Source of the DNA: Trichoplax adhaerens
Lineage: Eukaryota > Placozoa > Uniplacotomia > Trichoplacea > Trichoplacidae
Reading direction: 5' to 3'
NCBI RefSeq assembly: GCF_000150275.1
Contig: NW_002060944.1
Span: 8,073,033 to 8,137,032 of the forward strand
DNA: 64,000 nt
Part shown: piece after piece, positions 37,924-50,146 of the stretch
Position numbering within the stretch: position 1 is the first letter of the stretch
How the letters are laid out: every line of letters starts with the position of its first letter
Program-made: the position numbers and the translations under genes
The notes under the pieces: model-generated
What the model was told of the DNA's origin: nothing
Databases searched by the model: none
Seen by the model: only the letters and a program-made list of their open reading frames with translations

Positions 37924-39462
37924 ATGGCTTTTCAAAATGCTCAAGATATCAAGAATGCCGCAATACAAGAACGTCGACATAGCTGGCCACATCAGCCAAG
38001 GATGATGTATCCTAACTTTAGCTCAAAAAATAGCTCAAGGTTTAATTCACTATCGTATCTACGACGATTATTTCGCCGGATATCTCGAGTTATTGCCGAT
38101 ACTCTAATGCAACCTAATCTTCTTTGTATGACCGTCAATGCAATTCCGTGGATGATACAATCACTCTATCGATGGATCAAGAAATGCATCATCTTCTTAT
38201 CTTTATATCTATGGGATTGTGTATGCTTAAACTATATCAGGGCTTCAGAACGTGCTGATTTAGATGGAACTTCGGCGATGGATGATTCATTAGCGAATAG
38301 ATTAAAAAATGTCCATTTTCAAAATTACCAAATCCGCTTAGATTATGATCTATACGGCAATATTGTACGAATGCCATGGAGTTATATTTTCAGCCTCTTT
38401 GCTATGATCTATTTAGTTACTAGTATCATCTTTACCTTTGCTTATGTTTGTGCCGATTTAATTGATTTTGAACTTGGTTATTCATGCTGGCATTGGTTAG
38501 TTTTTAGCCTATCGACCACTACATGCTTAGGTTCCGATAGTCTGGATCCTGATCAAGCTCATCTTTTATTAGTTTTGTTAGCTAATTTACAAGCTTTCAT
38601 ATCTCAGTTATTACTAGCATCGGTGACTGGTATAGTCTTTGCTCGTTTCTCACGACGACGAAGACAAATTCAATTTGCCGATAAATTAATCATCAATCGT
38701 ATTAATGGTGTTTCCTACTTGCAAGGAAGATTCACACCCATTCGACCAAGATATGGCGTATTTAATTGCATTATTCAGTTGTACTTAACTCGATCCTATC
38801 ATACTGAGGAAGGAGAGAACGGCTTTAGTGTTCAGTAAGTGAATGCGGGTATTAGTTAGAACAATTCATTAAGGCCTATCCTTTCGATGTTGTTTTCCTT
38901 ATACCCATTATCGATTAATATAACCTTGACGGATTCGATTATTGTTTTAACTCTATTCTCGATCATTACAGTGCATTACCGCTTGCTTGTGATACATTCC
39001 CAATTGTGGCTATGGCGGTTAAATTTTCTCATCAATTAGATGATTCAAGTCTTCTTAGGCAAACCTTGACGAATTCATCGAAAGATTTTGGTCTAATCGT
39101 TTGTGTCATGGGTGCTGATGCTTGTAATATGAATCCAGTGTTTGATCTTATTCGATATCGTCGAGAACATATCGTCAAGTAAGACAAGAGCAATTTCAGT
39201 TGAATTTTACTTTGCAGTTTTGTGTTTTTAACATACATTCTAACATACTTAGATTCTGAAATAAATTCGTGCATTCATTTTCTTGCTGTTTATTCATTCT
39301 GTTGTCTATGCTTGCAGAAATGCTCGCTTTGCCAATATGGTAGAAAATATCTATTCCAAAGACAACAAAAAAGATGTTTATATCTTTTGTGATAAATTAA
39401 GTCAAGTCATACTGTTGAAAGATTATGAAACGGAAGAGAGTTCTGAAGGCAAAGAAATATGA
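37924..39462 (+). CDS. Kir-like channel gene 4 (pore CLGSD)
   Basis: Exons 37924-38834, 38972-39178, 39318-39462; 1263 nt, 420 residues, introns phase 2 (first intron only 137 bp). The frame is open upstream to a TTG at 37873, but the ATG at 37924 is chosen because it places RRHSWP at residues 17-22 exactly as in copy 1. Then follow helix KKCIIFLSLYLWDCVCLNY, ERADLDGTSAMDD, slide helix with RMPW, TM1, pore TTTCLGSDSLD, TM2 (SQLLLASVTGIVFARF) and linker SRRRRQIQF. The cytoplasmic part differs from copies 1-3: YHTEEGENG replaces the KEGE form, exon 2 reads FSHQLDDSSLL and ACNMNPVFDLIRY, closer to the copy 5-7 subfamily, and exon 3 gives RFANMVENI and FCDKLSQV. It looks intermediate between the two subfamilies in its C-terminal half. 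Confidence 0.88.
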
Positions 39463-41089
39463 ATAACTGAAATTGACGACTCTAATCTATCCAGTTTATT
39501 TGCTCTTACTTTATTTACTCGATGTAATTTAAATTAACAATATGATTAAATCAAGTTATTCCACTCAACAAAGTTTCAAAGGTTTAAGAGTATCATTAGA
39601 GAATTCGTGGTATTCTTATTCCGATGATTTATTTAGTTTATTCATTTTGTTCTCTAGTGGATATAATTTTATATACATAATTTTTTTCGACAATATTTGA
39701 TCCTAAAAATACTATGTAGACTATTTCTTTAAGTAGTTTACAGCCCATCAAGTTAGGATAATGCTAGCAATAAGTCTGAATAAGTTTATTCTAACGCTCA
39801 GTGTTTATGTCCTGATATCATTAAAATTGATCACAACTGAGCTAAAGTAGATTACAGCTGTTTGACAAGCGGTTGAATTCTAGTCTTTTTTGCTACTCCT
39901 ACATGTGAGGAATGGCAAACTTTTGATAAGGCTATGTTAAATACTATAATTTGTAAACAATATTGTTAATAACAATTAATCATCTCCAATATTCATATCT
40001 TGATGATCTAGAAGAATATAATTAAAATCGATTTGCAGAATAATGATGTTTACTTAGCTTTTGAAATTTACTTTATTTCTATCTTAACCTACTGTAATGT
40101 AACTTAGTATTATGATTGTAGACTGTTAGCCATGTGTAGTATAATGTACGGTAGATATTTATCCTAAGAGATATTTGGTAGCTGTAACTATAGACTGTAG
40201 TGATAGAGACTCTATGCTAGAGTACAGATGACTATATACAGTAAGCTGTTGAGTTACTAATATGGCTATAGATAAAAATAGAACTGTAAATCATATATTA
40301 GGATATGGTTAATTCATTGTACTTTGGCTGGTGTGAATAATGTCTACGTAAGTACTGTAGTCGTATCCATATTGGATTAATAATGGTCCGCAGTAGAATA
40401 GTCTTACTAAGAATAATTTAACTATGTGTAAAATAAGGTAAAAGGTTGCCATGCGGATTGTAGCTGCGAATGCTACGGAAAGTATAAAAGCATGCAACTT
40501 TAGATTATTCTGTTAGTTCGTTCTAGAAGTCTTTAGTAGTAGTATTCGGCTAGAGTAGAGCTGTGTAGTTAATCTTTGTATAAGATTGAATAAAGCCCTT
40601 ATTTTTCTAAAATTTGGAATTTCGTGATTGGTATATATCACACCTACCTTAGAGTAAATTAGATACTACATTTTAAAAGACATCCATCTGCAAGTATTGA
40701 TATATCAGACGGCATAGAATAATGATGCTTTTAAAAACTGATCTACCATGAAACATCTACCATGAAACATTATGTTTATATATCTTCTATTATACAATCT
40801 AATCCATGTTCGAGAAAGTATATTGTTAATAAAATCATTAGCTTCATTTATATCTTAATAATCTAGAATGGTAGACTAGATACAATAATTTAGAAGCCAA
40901 TCATCTCCAATATTCATATCTCAATAGCATAGAATGAGACTATATTATAAAACCGATCTACCATTAGTAACTGTGTTTATATAATTTCTATCGTAAAAGT
41001 GATCATTGTCCCCATTCATATCTCAATAATTTAGAATAATCATTACTGTAACTGATCTGCAGCAAAAAATTAAACTAGATTGACTCCTA

Positions 41090-41455
41090 CAGTTAGATAT
41101 ATGTAAACTGTATCTGTCTTGATCTATTTTAACGCAGCCTAGACAGCAAATCTTCTCTATGATACTCAATTAATTTAGTATGCTAATTATTACGATAAAC
41201 TACCCTAGTTGGTAATGGGTAAATTTAGCCTCATATCTCTATAGTTAGACTCCATAATAAAATAAGCAGATCTTCAAAATCATCCTTAACTAATCTAGTA
41301 TGCTAATTATTGGAATAAACTATTCGGTAATGGGTAAATTTATACTCATATCTCAATAATCTAGCTTGGTCATGACTATGGTTGATAGACACTATGGCAA
41401 AACATGTAAACCTTTTCTATCATCCTTAATTAATCTAGTGTGCCAATTATATAGT
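41090..41455. repeat. Diverged three-copy tandem repeat, about 120 bp
   Basis: TTAATTTAGTATGCTAATTAT (about 41169), TAACTAATCTAGTATGCTAAT (about 41287) and TTAATTAATCTAGTGTGCC (about 41425) head three copies. The first two continue with ATAAACTA, GGTAATGGGTAAATTTA and CTCATATCTC. Confidence 0.65.
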
Positions 41456-41872
41456 ATTTTCCAGTATCGTTACGCTAATCATCTTCTATGATATCATTTT
41501 ACTATTCTACAATTAACCATACTCTAGAGTAGGTTACCATAATATTATTTGAGCAGCTTCTGCCACATTAGTAGATATGCCTTGTCATAGATTACTATAA
41601 GTCCGTGGCCTAGTCTACAAATCTTTCTCTGATGTTCTTACCTATCTTACGTGGTATTTTCTTACAATGATTGAATTAATCACACTATACAGCCTATACC
41701 CGCTATAATAATGTATCATAATAACGTTTAAGCAGCTTTAGTCATTTTTAATTTGTCTACATGACTCGTCTGCATAAACATCATTCTGCGATGCCCCTAT
41801 CCGATTCATCTTCATGATTCTTATTGCAAATATTGAATAAGTGACGAATTCTCTCATATATTATAACAGAAT

Positions 41873-42335
41873 TGAAACAGCCTCTCTCATTATCTTTATC
41901 ATCACCTTGAGCAATATCTTGTTGATAATATCATATTTATTAAATTGTTTCTAACTTATTATCTAGCTTTATTTTATTCTTCATATACTCGCATAGAGAT
42001 CAAATAGATCAAAAAGATCAAAATCAAAAATAAGACGTTTTGATCCGTCTCTGCTGCCTTCTATCTTGACTTGATCTATTTTAAACTACCAATACTTTCA
42101 TTTTATACGAGTGTCTTAAAGCAGCTTCTCTCATTATCTCAATCATCTTTAGTAATGTCTTTAAATATCATATTTATTAAATTGCTATTAACTTACTATC
42201 TAGTTTATTTTATTCGTTTCGTATACAGATCAAAAACATCAGAATCAAAGGTAATGACACACTTCAGTCTATCGCAGCCACCTTATAACCTGGCTCGATC
42301 TATTTTAAGCTATTCATATTCTCAATTGACACTAG
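41873..42335. repeat. Two-copy tandem repeat, about 240 bp, upstream of Kir-like 5
   Basis: Copies at about 41873-42105 and 42117-42335 share CTCTCATTATCT, ATATCATATTTATTAAATTG, AACTTA-TATCTAG-TTTATTTTATTC, GATCAAAA-CA-AATC and CTTGATCTATTTTAA / CTCGATCTATTTTAA. One copy only is evident upstream of Kir-like 6. Confidence 0.7.
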
Positions 42336-43282
42336 CATGCTATTAAGCATAAATGTGTGCACCAATAGCTGCGACGTTAAGAAAGCGCCGACAAGATGTT
42401 AGAACAAACTATCCATTCTTGTCTTCATTCTTTCATTAGAATCTATTTTATCTAAGCCTGCAGTCTTTTCATCTAGACCTGATCCCTTTCTAATCGTTTC
42501 TATTTTTAATTTACTTTAGTTTACTATTAGCTAAACATCTATACAGTGAATAAACTGTTGCGATGTACATCACGATGCTGACAAACTATGAAAATATTCT
42601 ATCTCTTTTTTCGGATCGATACTAGTACCATGGAAGATCAAAGTCGACGATAGCGATATGCTTTCCAAAGATGTAACGGGCATATTGTTTCCATCGTAAT
42701 TATAAATATCAGTCTTTGTTGTCAAATAAATCATAGAAACTGTTTACTATTATAAAGTAAATTCTATACTATAGTTTGGAAACACAATGAATCAGTATTT
42801 CAACTGTTTGATCCTTTTCTAGCTCCAGACACCCCAGTTAGAATTTAATCAATGAAAGCTACTATTAATTATTAATCTTATAAGGCAGTACTAATAGAGT
42901 TTTAAAGGTAATAATAATAATTATTATCATGGCTGAGTTTGATGCACAGTAGTGTACCTTGAGATGGACTCATAAGAGCTTGAATATACTAAGTTGCTAC
43001 ATAGAATATGGTTATCCATCCTGGATGCTCAACAAAATATAGTTATAAATTCATCCTAAGTTGATTTTTGATCTGCTAACTACTTTACCTTGCTGTATCG
43101 AGTATACAAGATAAACCATATTCTTCTCGTTAGAATTTGAATTATTTATCCCCAAAAATAGACCCTAATGATATTATTCTATCGATAAATAGATATGATA
43201 CGTTTATTTGTAATAAAAGTAATCGAGTGATAGTTTTAATATTTGTCAATAAGTAATAGCATCCGACTAAATCGATAAAGCT

Positions 43283-43324
43283 ACGCTTTGATATTTTAAA
43301 CTTGAACAATTCTAATCAATCTTA
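43283..43324 (+). promoter_or_regulatory. Conserved pre-ATG block, Kir-like 5
   Basis: The last 42 bp before the start codon (ACGCTTTGATATTTTAAAC, then TTGAACAATTCTAATCAATC and TTA) are identical in copy 6 (48505-48546) and nearly so in copy 7 (53042-53087). This is probably 5' UTR and core promoter. It may reflect recent duplication as much as constraint. Confidence 0.45.
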
Positions 43325-44912
43325 ATGGCTATATTAAATCATCCATCCAATCAAGTTTATCCGCAACGACGGCATCGACGCCAAACTTGGCCATCTACCA
43401 AACGTCAATCTCGTAAAAATATTCGCGGCAATCAAGGTCGATGCCAACTATTCAAACAACGACGACAATTATTGCTTGACTTCAGCCGGCAAACTCTATC
43501 CACCCTCTCAATAGATAATTATTCGTCTCAGAGTTTCTCTCGATCTATATTAAATGCTATTAAAGCGTTAACACAAATCATCAAGGAGTGGCTGATCTTA
43601 TTGGTTCGCTTTATGTGGAATGTAATTTGCCTTAACTATGCTGAAATTGCCGAACAAGCAGATTTTGACGATAACACTAATTTTAGCAGTATTTTATCTA
43701 GGAGAATGAAACAAGTTACCTATAAAAATTATCGACTTAACTTAGGAGATGATCTCTATGGTAATATTATTCGATTACCATTCAGCTATATGTTTATACT
43801 TATTGGTACGATCTATCTTAGTATTAGCATTGCCTTTGCTACAACTTATATCCTAGCTGATGTTGTCGATCTTGAATTAGCTTATTCTCCTTGGTACTGG
43901 CTAGTTTATAGTTTATCTGTAACGACATGTTTAAGCTCGGAAGGTTTAGATATTAGTCGTGTCCATATCGGTATACTCTTGATCGCTAATTTACAAGCTT
44001 TTATAGCTCAGTTGTTATTGGCATTTGTCACCGGCATCGTTTTTGCTCGATTCTCACGACCTTCTCGTCTAATTCAATTCTCTGATAAGTTAACTATTAA
44101 TTCAATCGATGGTACTGATTATATTCAAGGAAGGTTAACAACAATTCGACCCCGACTTATTGTCAGCGACTGCCAGATAAAATTGTTTATCGTACGGCCC
44201 TATGAGACTAAAGAAGGAGAAAATGGTGTCCGAACTACGTAAGAATTCTAGCAATTAGATGATATTGAAGACGTGAACGAAACATTTTCCATCGAAAGCT
44301 TTCTCATTTATAATAGTTAAGGCCCAAAAATAAATAAAGCGCTCATAACCTCATCTAAGTAGATTGGAATGTTCTTCTATAATGATTTAGCTTAAAACCA
44401 TGTTCTTTCATTTCATAAAATAACTTGTGCTCCATTTAATCCGATACTTTCATTTGTAATGTTTTCAACTTTTAGGGAACTCGCTTTAGTCAATAATGCT
44501 TTTCCTACAATGGATTTCATGATCAAATTTTCACATCAATTAAACGATGAAAGTTTACTTCGAAAAGCAATAGAGACTCCAGATGAAGATTTGATCCTAT
44601 TGGCCTACTTTACTGGCACGAATGCTTGTTCTTACAATACTATGTATGAATTAAAACGTTATTCTCGCGAAAATATCTTTAGGTAAGTCGTAAAATAAAA
44701 GTGTATGAATGATTACTTTATTAGCACAGACTGATAGTTTAACGAAGAGCTACCTTAACTAAAAGTGCTATCTGCAATCGTTTTTATCTTGGACTAGACA
44801 CCATCAATTTGTGGACATGATCTCTATAGACAAAGCTGAAGAAGGTGTCGAAAAATTTATAGTCGATTTCGCCAAATTAAATCAGCTTATTCCATTTGAT
44901 CAAACTAAATGA
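43325..44912 (+). CDS. Kir-like channel gene 5 (pore CLSSE)
   Basis: Exons 43325-44238, 44476-44682, 44798-44912; 1236 nt, 411 residues, introns phase 2. Subfamily 2. The N-terminus MAILNHPSNQ leads to RRQTWP (Thr21 in place of Ser). Helix KEWLILLVRFMWNVICLNY is followed by EIAEQADF (versus ERADLEG in copies 1-4), then slide helix LNLGDDLYGNIIRLPF, TM1, pore VTTCLSSEGLD, TM2 ending GIVFARFSRPSRLIQF, where the SRPSR linker is closer to the Kir RPKKR than in copies 1-4, and KEGENGVR. Exon 2 gives FSHQLNDESLL and ACSYNTMYELKRY. Exon 3 gives FVDMISI and IVDFAKLNQL. The protein stops eight codons earlier than its nearest relative, copy 6, where the aligned codon is CAA. Confidence 0.9.
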
Positions 44913-47084
44913 GAGAAATCAATACTAGAATAAATCGTAAAAACTATAGAGATTTGAGCTTACCCACAGTATGTGGTTCAAAGTGGTTTAGCAAGAATAG
45001 TTCAAATTGCATGAAAATGTCCACCAATGTTTAGGTTTGTTGCGTTTGAACGAAACAATTAGTCTTGCCTAAGAAATCAAAATAACTATGGCAATTTGAG
45101 CTTATTCATAGAACCGTATGCAGCTCCCAGTAATTAATTTGCTATTTAAGTAATATTCTGGGGAATATGATACCTGATGCATAAAATTAGACAAGACTTT
45201 TACGCTATGGCTGATTGTTAGGGCGGAGTGAAGCAACGACTCTAATTCAAGAGTATCTGACAATCATCTTTACTGATAGCAAACTAGAATTCTATTTGAT
45301 TTAATCCATGCCGCGAGATAGCAAATGATTAAGGACAACGAAGCCGTAAAACTTGCTTTACCGAGATTATTTACCAATAGAGATCGTAAGCGAGAAAGTA
45401 AATTTCAGGAAGTATTGGCAATGGCAAAGTAGAATCAAATTTGAACATATTTATAAATTCATAGATTTATTATACGAATATCTACGCAATCGAGATAAAA
45501 TCGTAAATTAAAATTAAAATAAGATGTCATGTAAAAGTATCTTATTTAATTAGCAGCTATGATGGTGATAGCATTAAACAGAAATTATATTAACAATTTA
45601 AATTATATCACAGCATATGTTTACTTGATTTAACAAATTGAAGTATTTTTCGTACCTGAATAAATATTGGCAACATTCGGACTACTGAACCAATGTTGTT
45701 AAAATGAATCATTTAATATATCTGGATATACACATACAGTGGTCAATTTAGATTATCTGCGTATATCTAGACGGAAGAATCGGTTTATTGCGTAAAATAA
45801 TTGCTTTATAAGGGCTAAATAACGGCAGCAAACTCAACAATAAATAGGATTTTCACTTCATAAGACTGAAGACTAATAATCTTTATTGATTGCAGTGATA
45901 TCTTTAAAGTGGGTAGTCAAAACTAATACAGTTATTATACATTCATACTAGCCAATTTAATTTAATTTTTATCAACAGATCAGTTATAATAATATAATAA
46001 GGGTTTTAGATTATTAAGATATGAGTAAAGACAGTGATTGCTTTTACGCTACAGTATCAGACCATGAATTAGATTGTACAATAGAAGCTATATAAACACT
46101 ATTACTCATAGGAGATCAGTTTTGGAAAAGTATGATCATTCTAGGTTACTGAGGTATGTGTATTTAGAGACAATTGCCTTCCATAATTATCGATATACTG
46201 CCTCATTAGGTATTCAATATTTTCTTTCTTCTATGTGGTAAATAGAATTTTGTTAACCGACAAATACTGCGCAGGACTTAGTGATGGGTAACAGATAATA
46301 CTTTAATTCACAATTAGTCTTGCAGTATATTAGCATTATGAACTTTAATTGGCTCTAATACTACAGTATCTTAACGTAAAACAATTTATAGTGATGAATT
46401 AAAGTAACCTCCAATTTTCTTCCGATATATAAATATTAGTTAGTCTTTAAACGAATCGGAACAGTAAGCTTTTTCAACATAGCATCTGTTTTCATTTATA
46501 ATAAATTTTACCAATATGATTATATGATATTCTTGTGATAAAGATATACCGGACATATTTCTGGATCTTCTCCTTCTATCTCGAACTATTATCAAAATTA
46601 GTCCTTCCTGACAACTATAAACTTCTCCCTTAAGTTTCATGGCAGAAATGATATAGACTCCTTACGCATAAACGATAAAATGACAGACTTTCTATTATTA
46701 TAAAAGTAACTCGCTTTATACATTCTATTTATATTCGTGAATAGCTAAAAATTAATACTAGTAAACGATATAGGCTTTCGTCTATTCTTAGACCTAAATT
46801 TGTATCACTTTATATTCTACTTTAAAATACGTTAGAGCGCGTATATAATACGAGACAGTGATGATTAGAATACGATCTGATCTTGGAGCTCTCTTAAAAA
46901 TTAGGTAACTAACTAATTCACTCGATCTTGCTAGAAAAAATGAATTAATTTTACAATCCATAATCCTAACGACAAGCTCTTTAATGTGTTTTACTTTACG
47001 GTGGTCTTTAACACCGTAATACTCGTCTACATATATATCATACTCCGATATTCTTATCATATTTATCTTTCATTGTGATTTCTT

Positions 47085-47400
47085 CAACACTAAATCAAGA
47101 ACTACAGTTTCTTGTAAATTTCACTCTACATGTAATTACATAAGTTTGGTTAGTCTAACCTCTACCAAGGACTATCTGACTATCTTAATTATTACAACAA
47201 AATTCACGGTTTATACTCATATACATTAAGTCATAGAATACGTTTCAGCTACATAATCATATCTTGCCAATTAAGAATCAAGATCAGATCTAAATTTACC
47301 ATCGCGCGATCTATTCATAATTCGTACAGTTTAAACTATTCTCATACAACCTTGGATCGTAATCTAAGCTATATTTGGGGCCGCATTACAGCTATTACCT
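47085..47400. repeat. Dispersed repeat, copy B
   Basis: Direct copy of 24178-24640 with an internal deletion of about 130 bp: the part of copy A around 24420-24590 has no match here. It begins with TAAATCAAGAACTACAGTTTC and ends with CTAAGCTATATTTGGGG. Confidence 0.8.
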
Positions 47401-48504
47401 TATTATCTGGTTTCATTTCATTCTTTTGCACACGGTATAGAGATTAAACGTATCAAAGTCAATAATAATGATACGCTTTTGTCCATTTCTGCTATCATAT
47501 ACCCTGGTTTAATCTATTTTAAACTATCAATACTTTCAATTGATACTATTATATCGTTAGACATAAATGCTTCCACCAAAAGCTGCCACGTTAAGAAAGT
47601 CCTGACAAGATATTATGATAAAATATCTATTTTCGTCATCATTTCTTCATAATGACCCATTTTATCTATACCTATAGTCTTTTATCTAGACGTGATCTTT
47701 TTCCAATCGTTTTTACTTTTAATTTACATTGGTATATCATTGAGGATCTATACAGTGAATAAAATGTTGCGATGTAAAGCATGATGCTGATAAACTATTA
47801 GAATAATGTATCTCTTTTTGGATCGATACTGGTAAAGTGGATGATCAAAGTAAGGATATGGATATACTTTCCAATGATGTTACGGGCATATTATTTTCAT
47901 CGTAATTGTAGATGTCAGTCTTTGTTGTCAATTAAAATCATGGAAACTGTCTAACATAATAAAAACAACTCTGTACAAAAGTTTTGAAACACAATGAATC
48001 AGCATTTTGACTGTTTGGCCGTTTTCTAGCTCAAGATACCCCAGTTAGAATTTAACTCTATATCAATAAAAGTTACTATTAATTATTAATCTTACAGGAG
48101 AGTACTAATAGAGCTGTAAGAGTAATAAAAATAATCATTATCATTGCTGAATTCGGCGTATGGTAGTATACCTGGGAGATAGACTCATAAAGCTAAAATG
48201 TTCCAAGTTGCTACATGGACTAATATCCATCCTTGATGCCAAACACGTATTCTGTTATATAAGTATTCATCCTAAGTTGATTTTTGATCTGTAAACTACT
48301 TTACCTTGCTATAAAATTAAATGTAGAAAATAAACTATATATTCTTTTGGTTAGAATTTAAACGAATTATTCAAGAAATAGACTCTAATGATATCATTCC
48401 GTCGATAGAAAAGATACGCAACTTCCATTTCGCAATAAAAGCAATTAAAAGATCATTTTATACCTGTTAGTAAATAAATAGCGTTAAGGAAAATCGATAA
48501 AGTC

Positions 48505-48546
48505 ACGCTTTGATATTTTAAACTTGAACAATTCTAATCAATCTTA
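48505..48546 (+). promoter_or_regulatory. Conserved pre-ATG block, Kir-like 6
   Basis: Identical to the block before Kir-like 5; see that entry for the shared words. Confidence 0.45.
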
Positions 48547-50146
48547 ATGGCTATATTAAATCATCCATCCAATCAAGTTTATCCGCAACGACGGCATCGA
48601 CGCCAAACTTGGCCATCTACCAAACTTCAATCTCGTAAAAATATTCACGGCAATCAAGGTCGATGCCAACTATTCAAACAACGACGACAATTATTGCGTA
48701 ATTTTAGACGGCAAGTTGTAACCACCCTCTGCAAAAATAATTATTCGCCCCAGAGTTTCTCTCGATCTATATTAAATGCTATTAAAGCATTAGCGCATAT
48801 CATCAAGGAGTGGCTGATCTTATTGGTTCGCTTTATGTGGAATGTAATTTGCCTTAACTATGCTGAAATTGCCGAACAAGCAGATTATGGCGATAAAACC
48901 AATATAAGCAGTATTTTATCTAGGAGAATGAAACAAGTTACCTATAAAAATTATCGACTTAACTTAGGAGATGATCTCTATGGTAATATTATTCGATTAC
49001 CATTCAGCTATATGTTTATAGTTATTAGTACGATCTATCTAGGTGTTAGCGTTGTCTTTGCTATAACTTATTTCCTAGCTGATGTTGTCGATCTTGAATT
49101 AGCTTATTCTCCTTGGTACTGGCTAGTTTATAGTTTATCTGTAACGACATGTTTAAGCTCGGAAGGTTTAGATATTAGTCGTGTCCATATCGGTATACTC
49201 TTGATCGCTAATTTACAAGCTTTTATAGCTCAGTTGTTATTGGCATTTGTCACCGGCATCGTTTTTGCTCGATTCTCACGACCTTCTCGCCTAATTCAAT
49301 TCTCTGAAAAGTTAATTATTAATTCAATCGATGGTACTGATTATATTCAAGGAAGGTTAACAACAATTCGACCCCGACTTATTGTTAGCGACTGCCAGAT
49401 AAAATTGTTTATCGTACGGCCCTATCAGACTAGAGAAGGAGAAAATGGTGTCCGAACTACGTAAGAACTCTAGTTTTAGGTTATGTTGATGTCATAAACG
49501 AATCCCTTTCTCTTGAAAGCTTTCTTGTTCACCATAATAAAGATTATAAAATAAATTAAGCGCTTATAACCTCATCTAGACAGATTAAAAAATTTTCCTC
49601 TACAATGATCTAGCTCGAAATTGCTTTCCTTACATTTTATAAATGGATTATGTTTCATTTAATTCGACATTTTCGCTTTTCAATTTTTAGAGAACTCCCA
49701 TTAACAAATAGTATATTACCTACATTGGATATCATGATCAAATTTTCACATCAATTAAATGATGAAAGTTTGCTTCGACAAGGATTAGAGACTCCAAATG
49801 AGGATTTTTTCCTATTGGCCTACTTTACTGGCACGGATGCTTGTTCTTACAATACCATGTATGAATTAAGGCATTATCGACGCGAAGATATCAAAAGGTA
49901 AGTCGAGAAGTAAAATTCTATGAATTATTACTTTACTAGCGTTAGCTAATATGCAGATGGAGAGCTACCTTTACTGAAACAGTTATCTGTAATCATTTTA
50001 CTTTTGATAGAAACCATCAATTTGTGAACATGGTCTCTCAGCTCGAAGCTGAAGATGATACTAAAAAATTGACAGTCGATTTCTTCAAATTAAATCAACT
50101 CGTTCCACTTGATCAAACTAAACAAGAGTTATCAAAACTGCAATAA
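48547..50146 (+). CDS. Kir-like channel gene 6 (pore CLSSE)
   Basis: Exons 48547-49460, 49691-49897, 50011-50146; 1257 nt, 418 residues, introns phase 2. Nearest relative of copy 5: the first 44 codons, the slide helix and the pore-TM2 region are almost identical at nucleotide level. Differences are clustered in two places, residues about 52-66 (LLRNFRRQVVTT here, resembling copy 7) and TM1 (49018-49082, eight amino-acid changes against one silent). Exon 2 reads FSHQLNDESLL and ACSYNTMYELRHY. Exon 3 reads FVNMVSQL and TVDFFKLNQL, with a tail ending QELSKLQ, as in copy 7. RRQTWP (Thr21), EIAEQADY and KEWLILLVRFMW are present. Confidence 0.9.

Larger units (their letters stand above)
39463..43324. 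other. Intergenic, Kir-like 4 to Kir-like 5
   Basis: 3.9 kb. From about 41.95 kb onward it is homologous to the upstream regions of copies 6 and 7. It also carries diverged tandem repeats at 41.1-41.45 kb and a duplicated block at 41.87-42.33 kb. The frame at 42071-42346 lies within the repeat and is not a gene. Confidence 0.55.
44913..48546. other. Intergenic, Kir-like 5 to Kir-like 6
   Basis: 3.6 kb. 44913 to about 45950 is shared with the region after Kir-like 7. 47085-47400 is the second copy of the dispersed repeat. From about 47400 it is the upstream flank shared with copies 5 and 7. Minus-strand frames at 46440-46640 and 46794-47060 show no family features and are not called. Confidence 0.55.

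Noticed and set aside
42071-42346. 91-codon plus frame upstream of Kir-like 5
   Set aside because: Inside a tandemly duplicated non-coding block, and the frame is not kept in the other copy.
46440-47060. Two minus-strand frames between Kir-like 5 and 6
   Set aside because: No motif, no splice-linked partner exons and no conservation with the other intergenic units.
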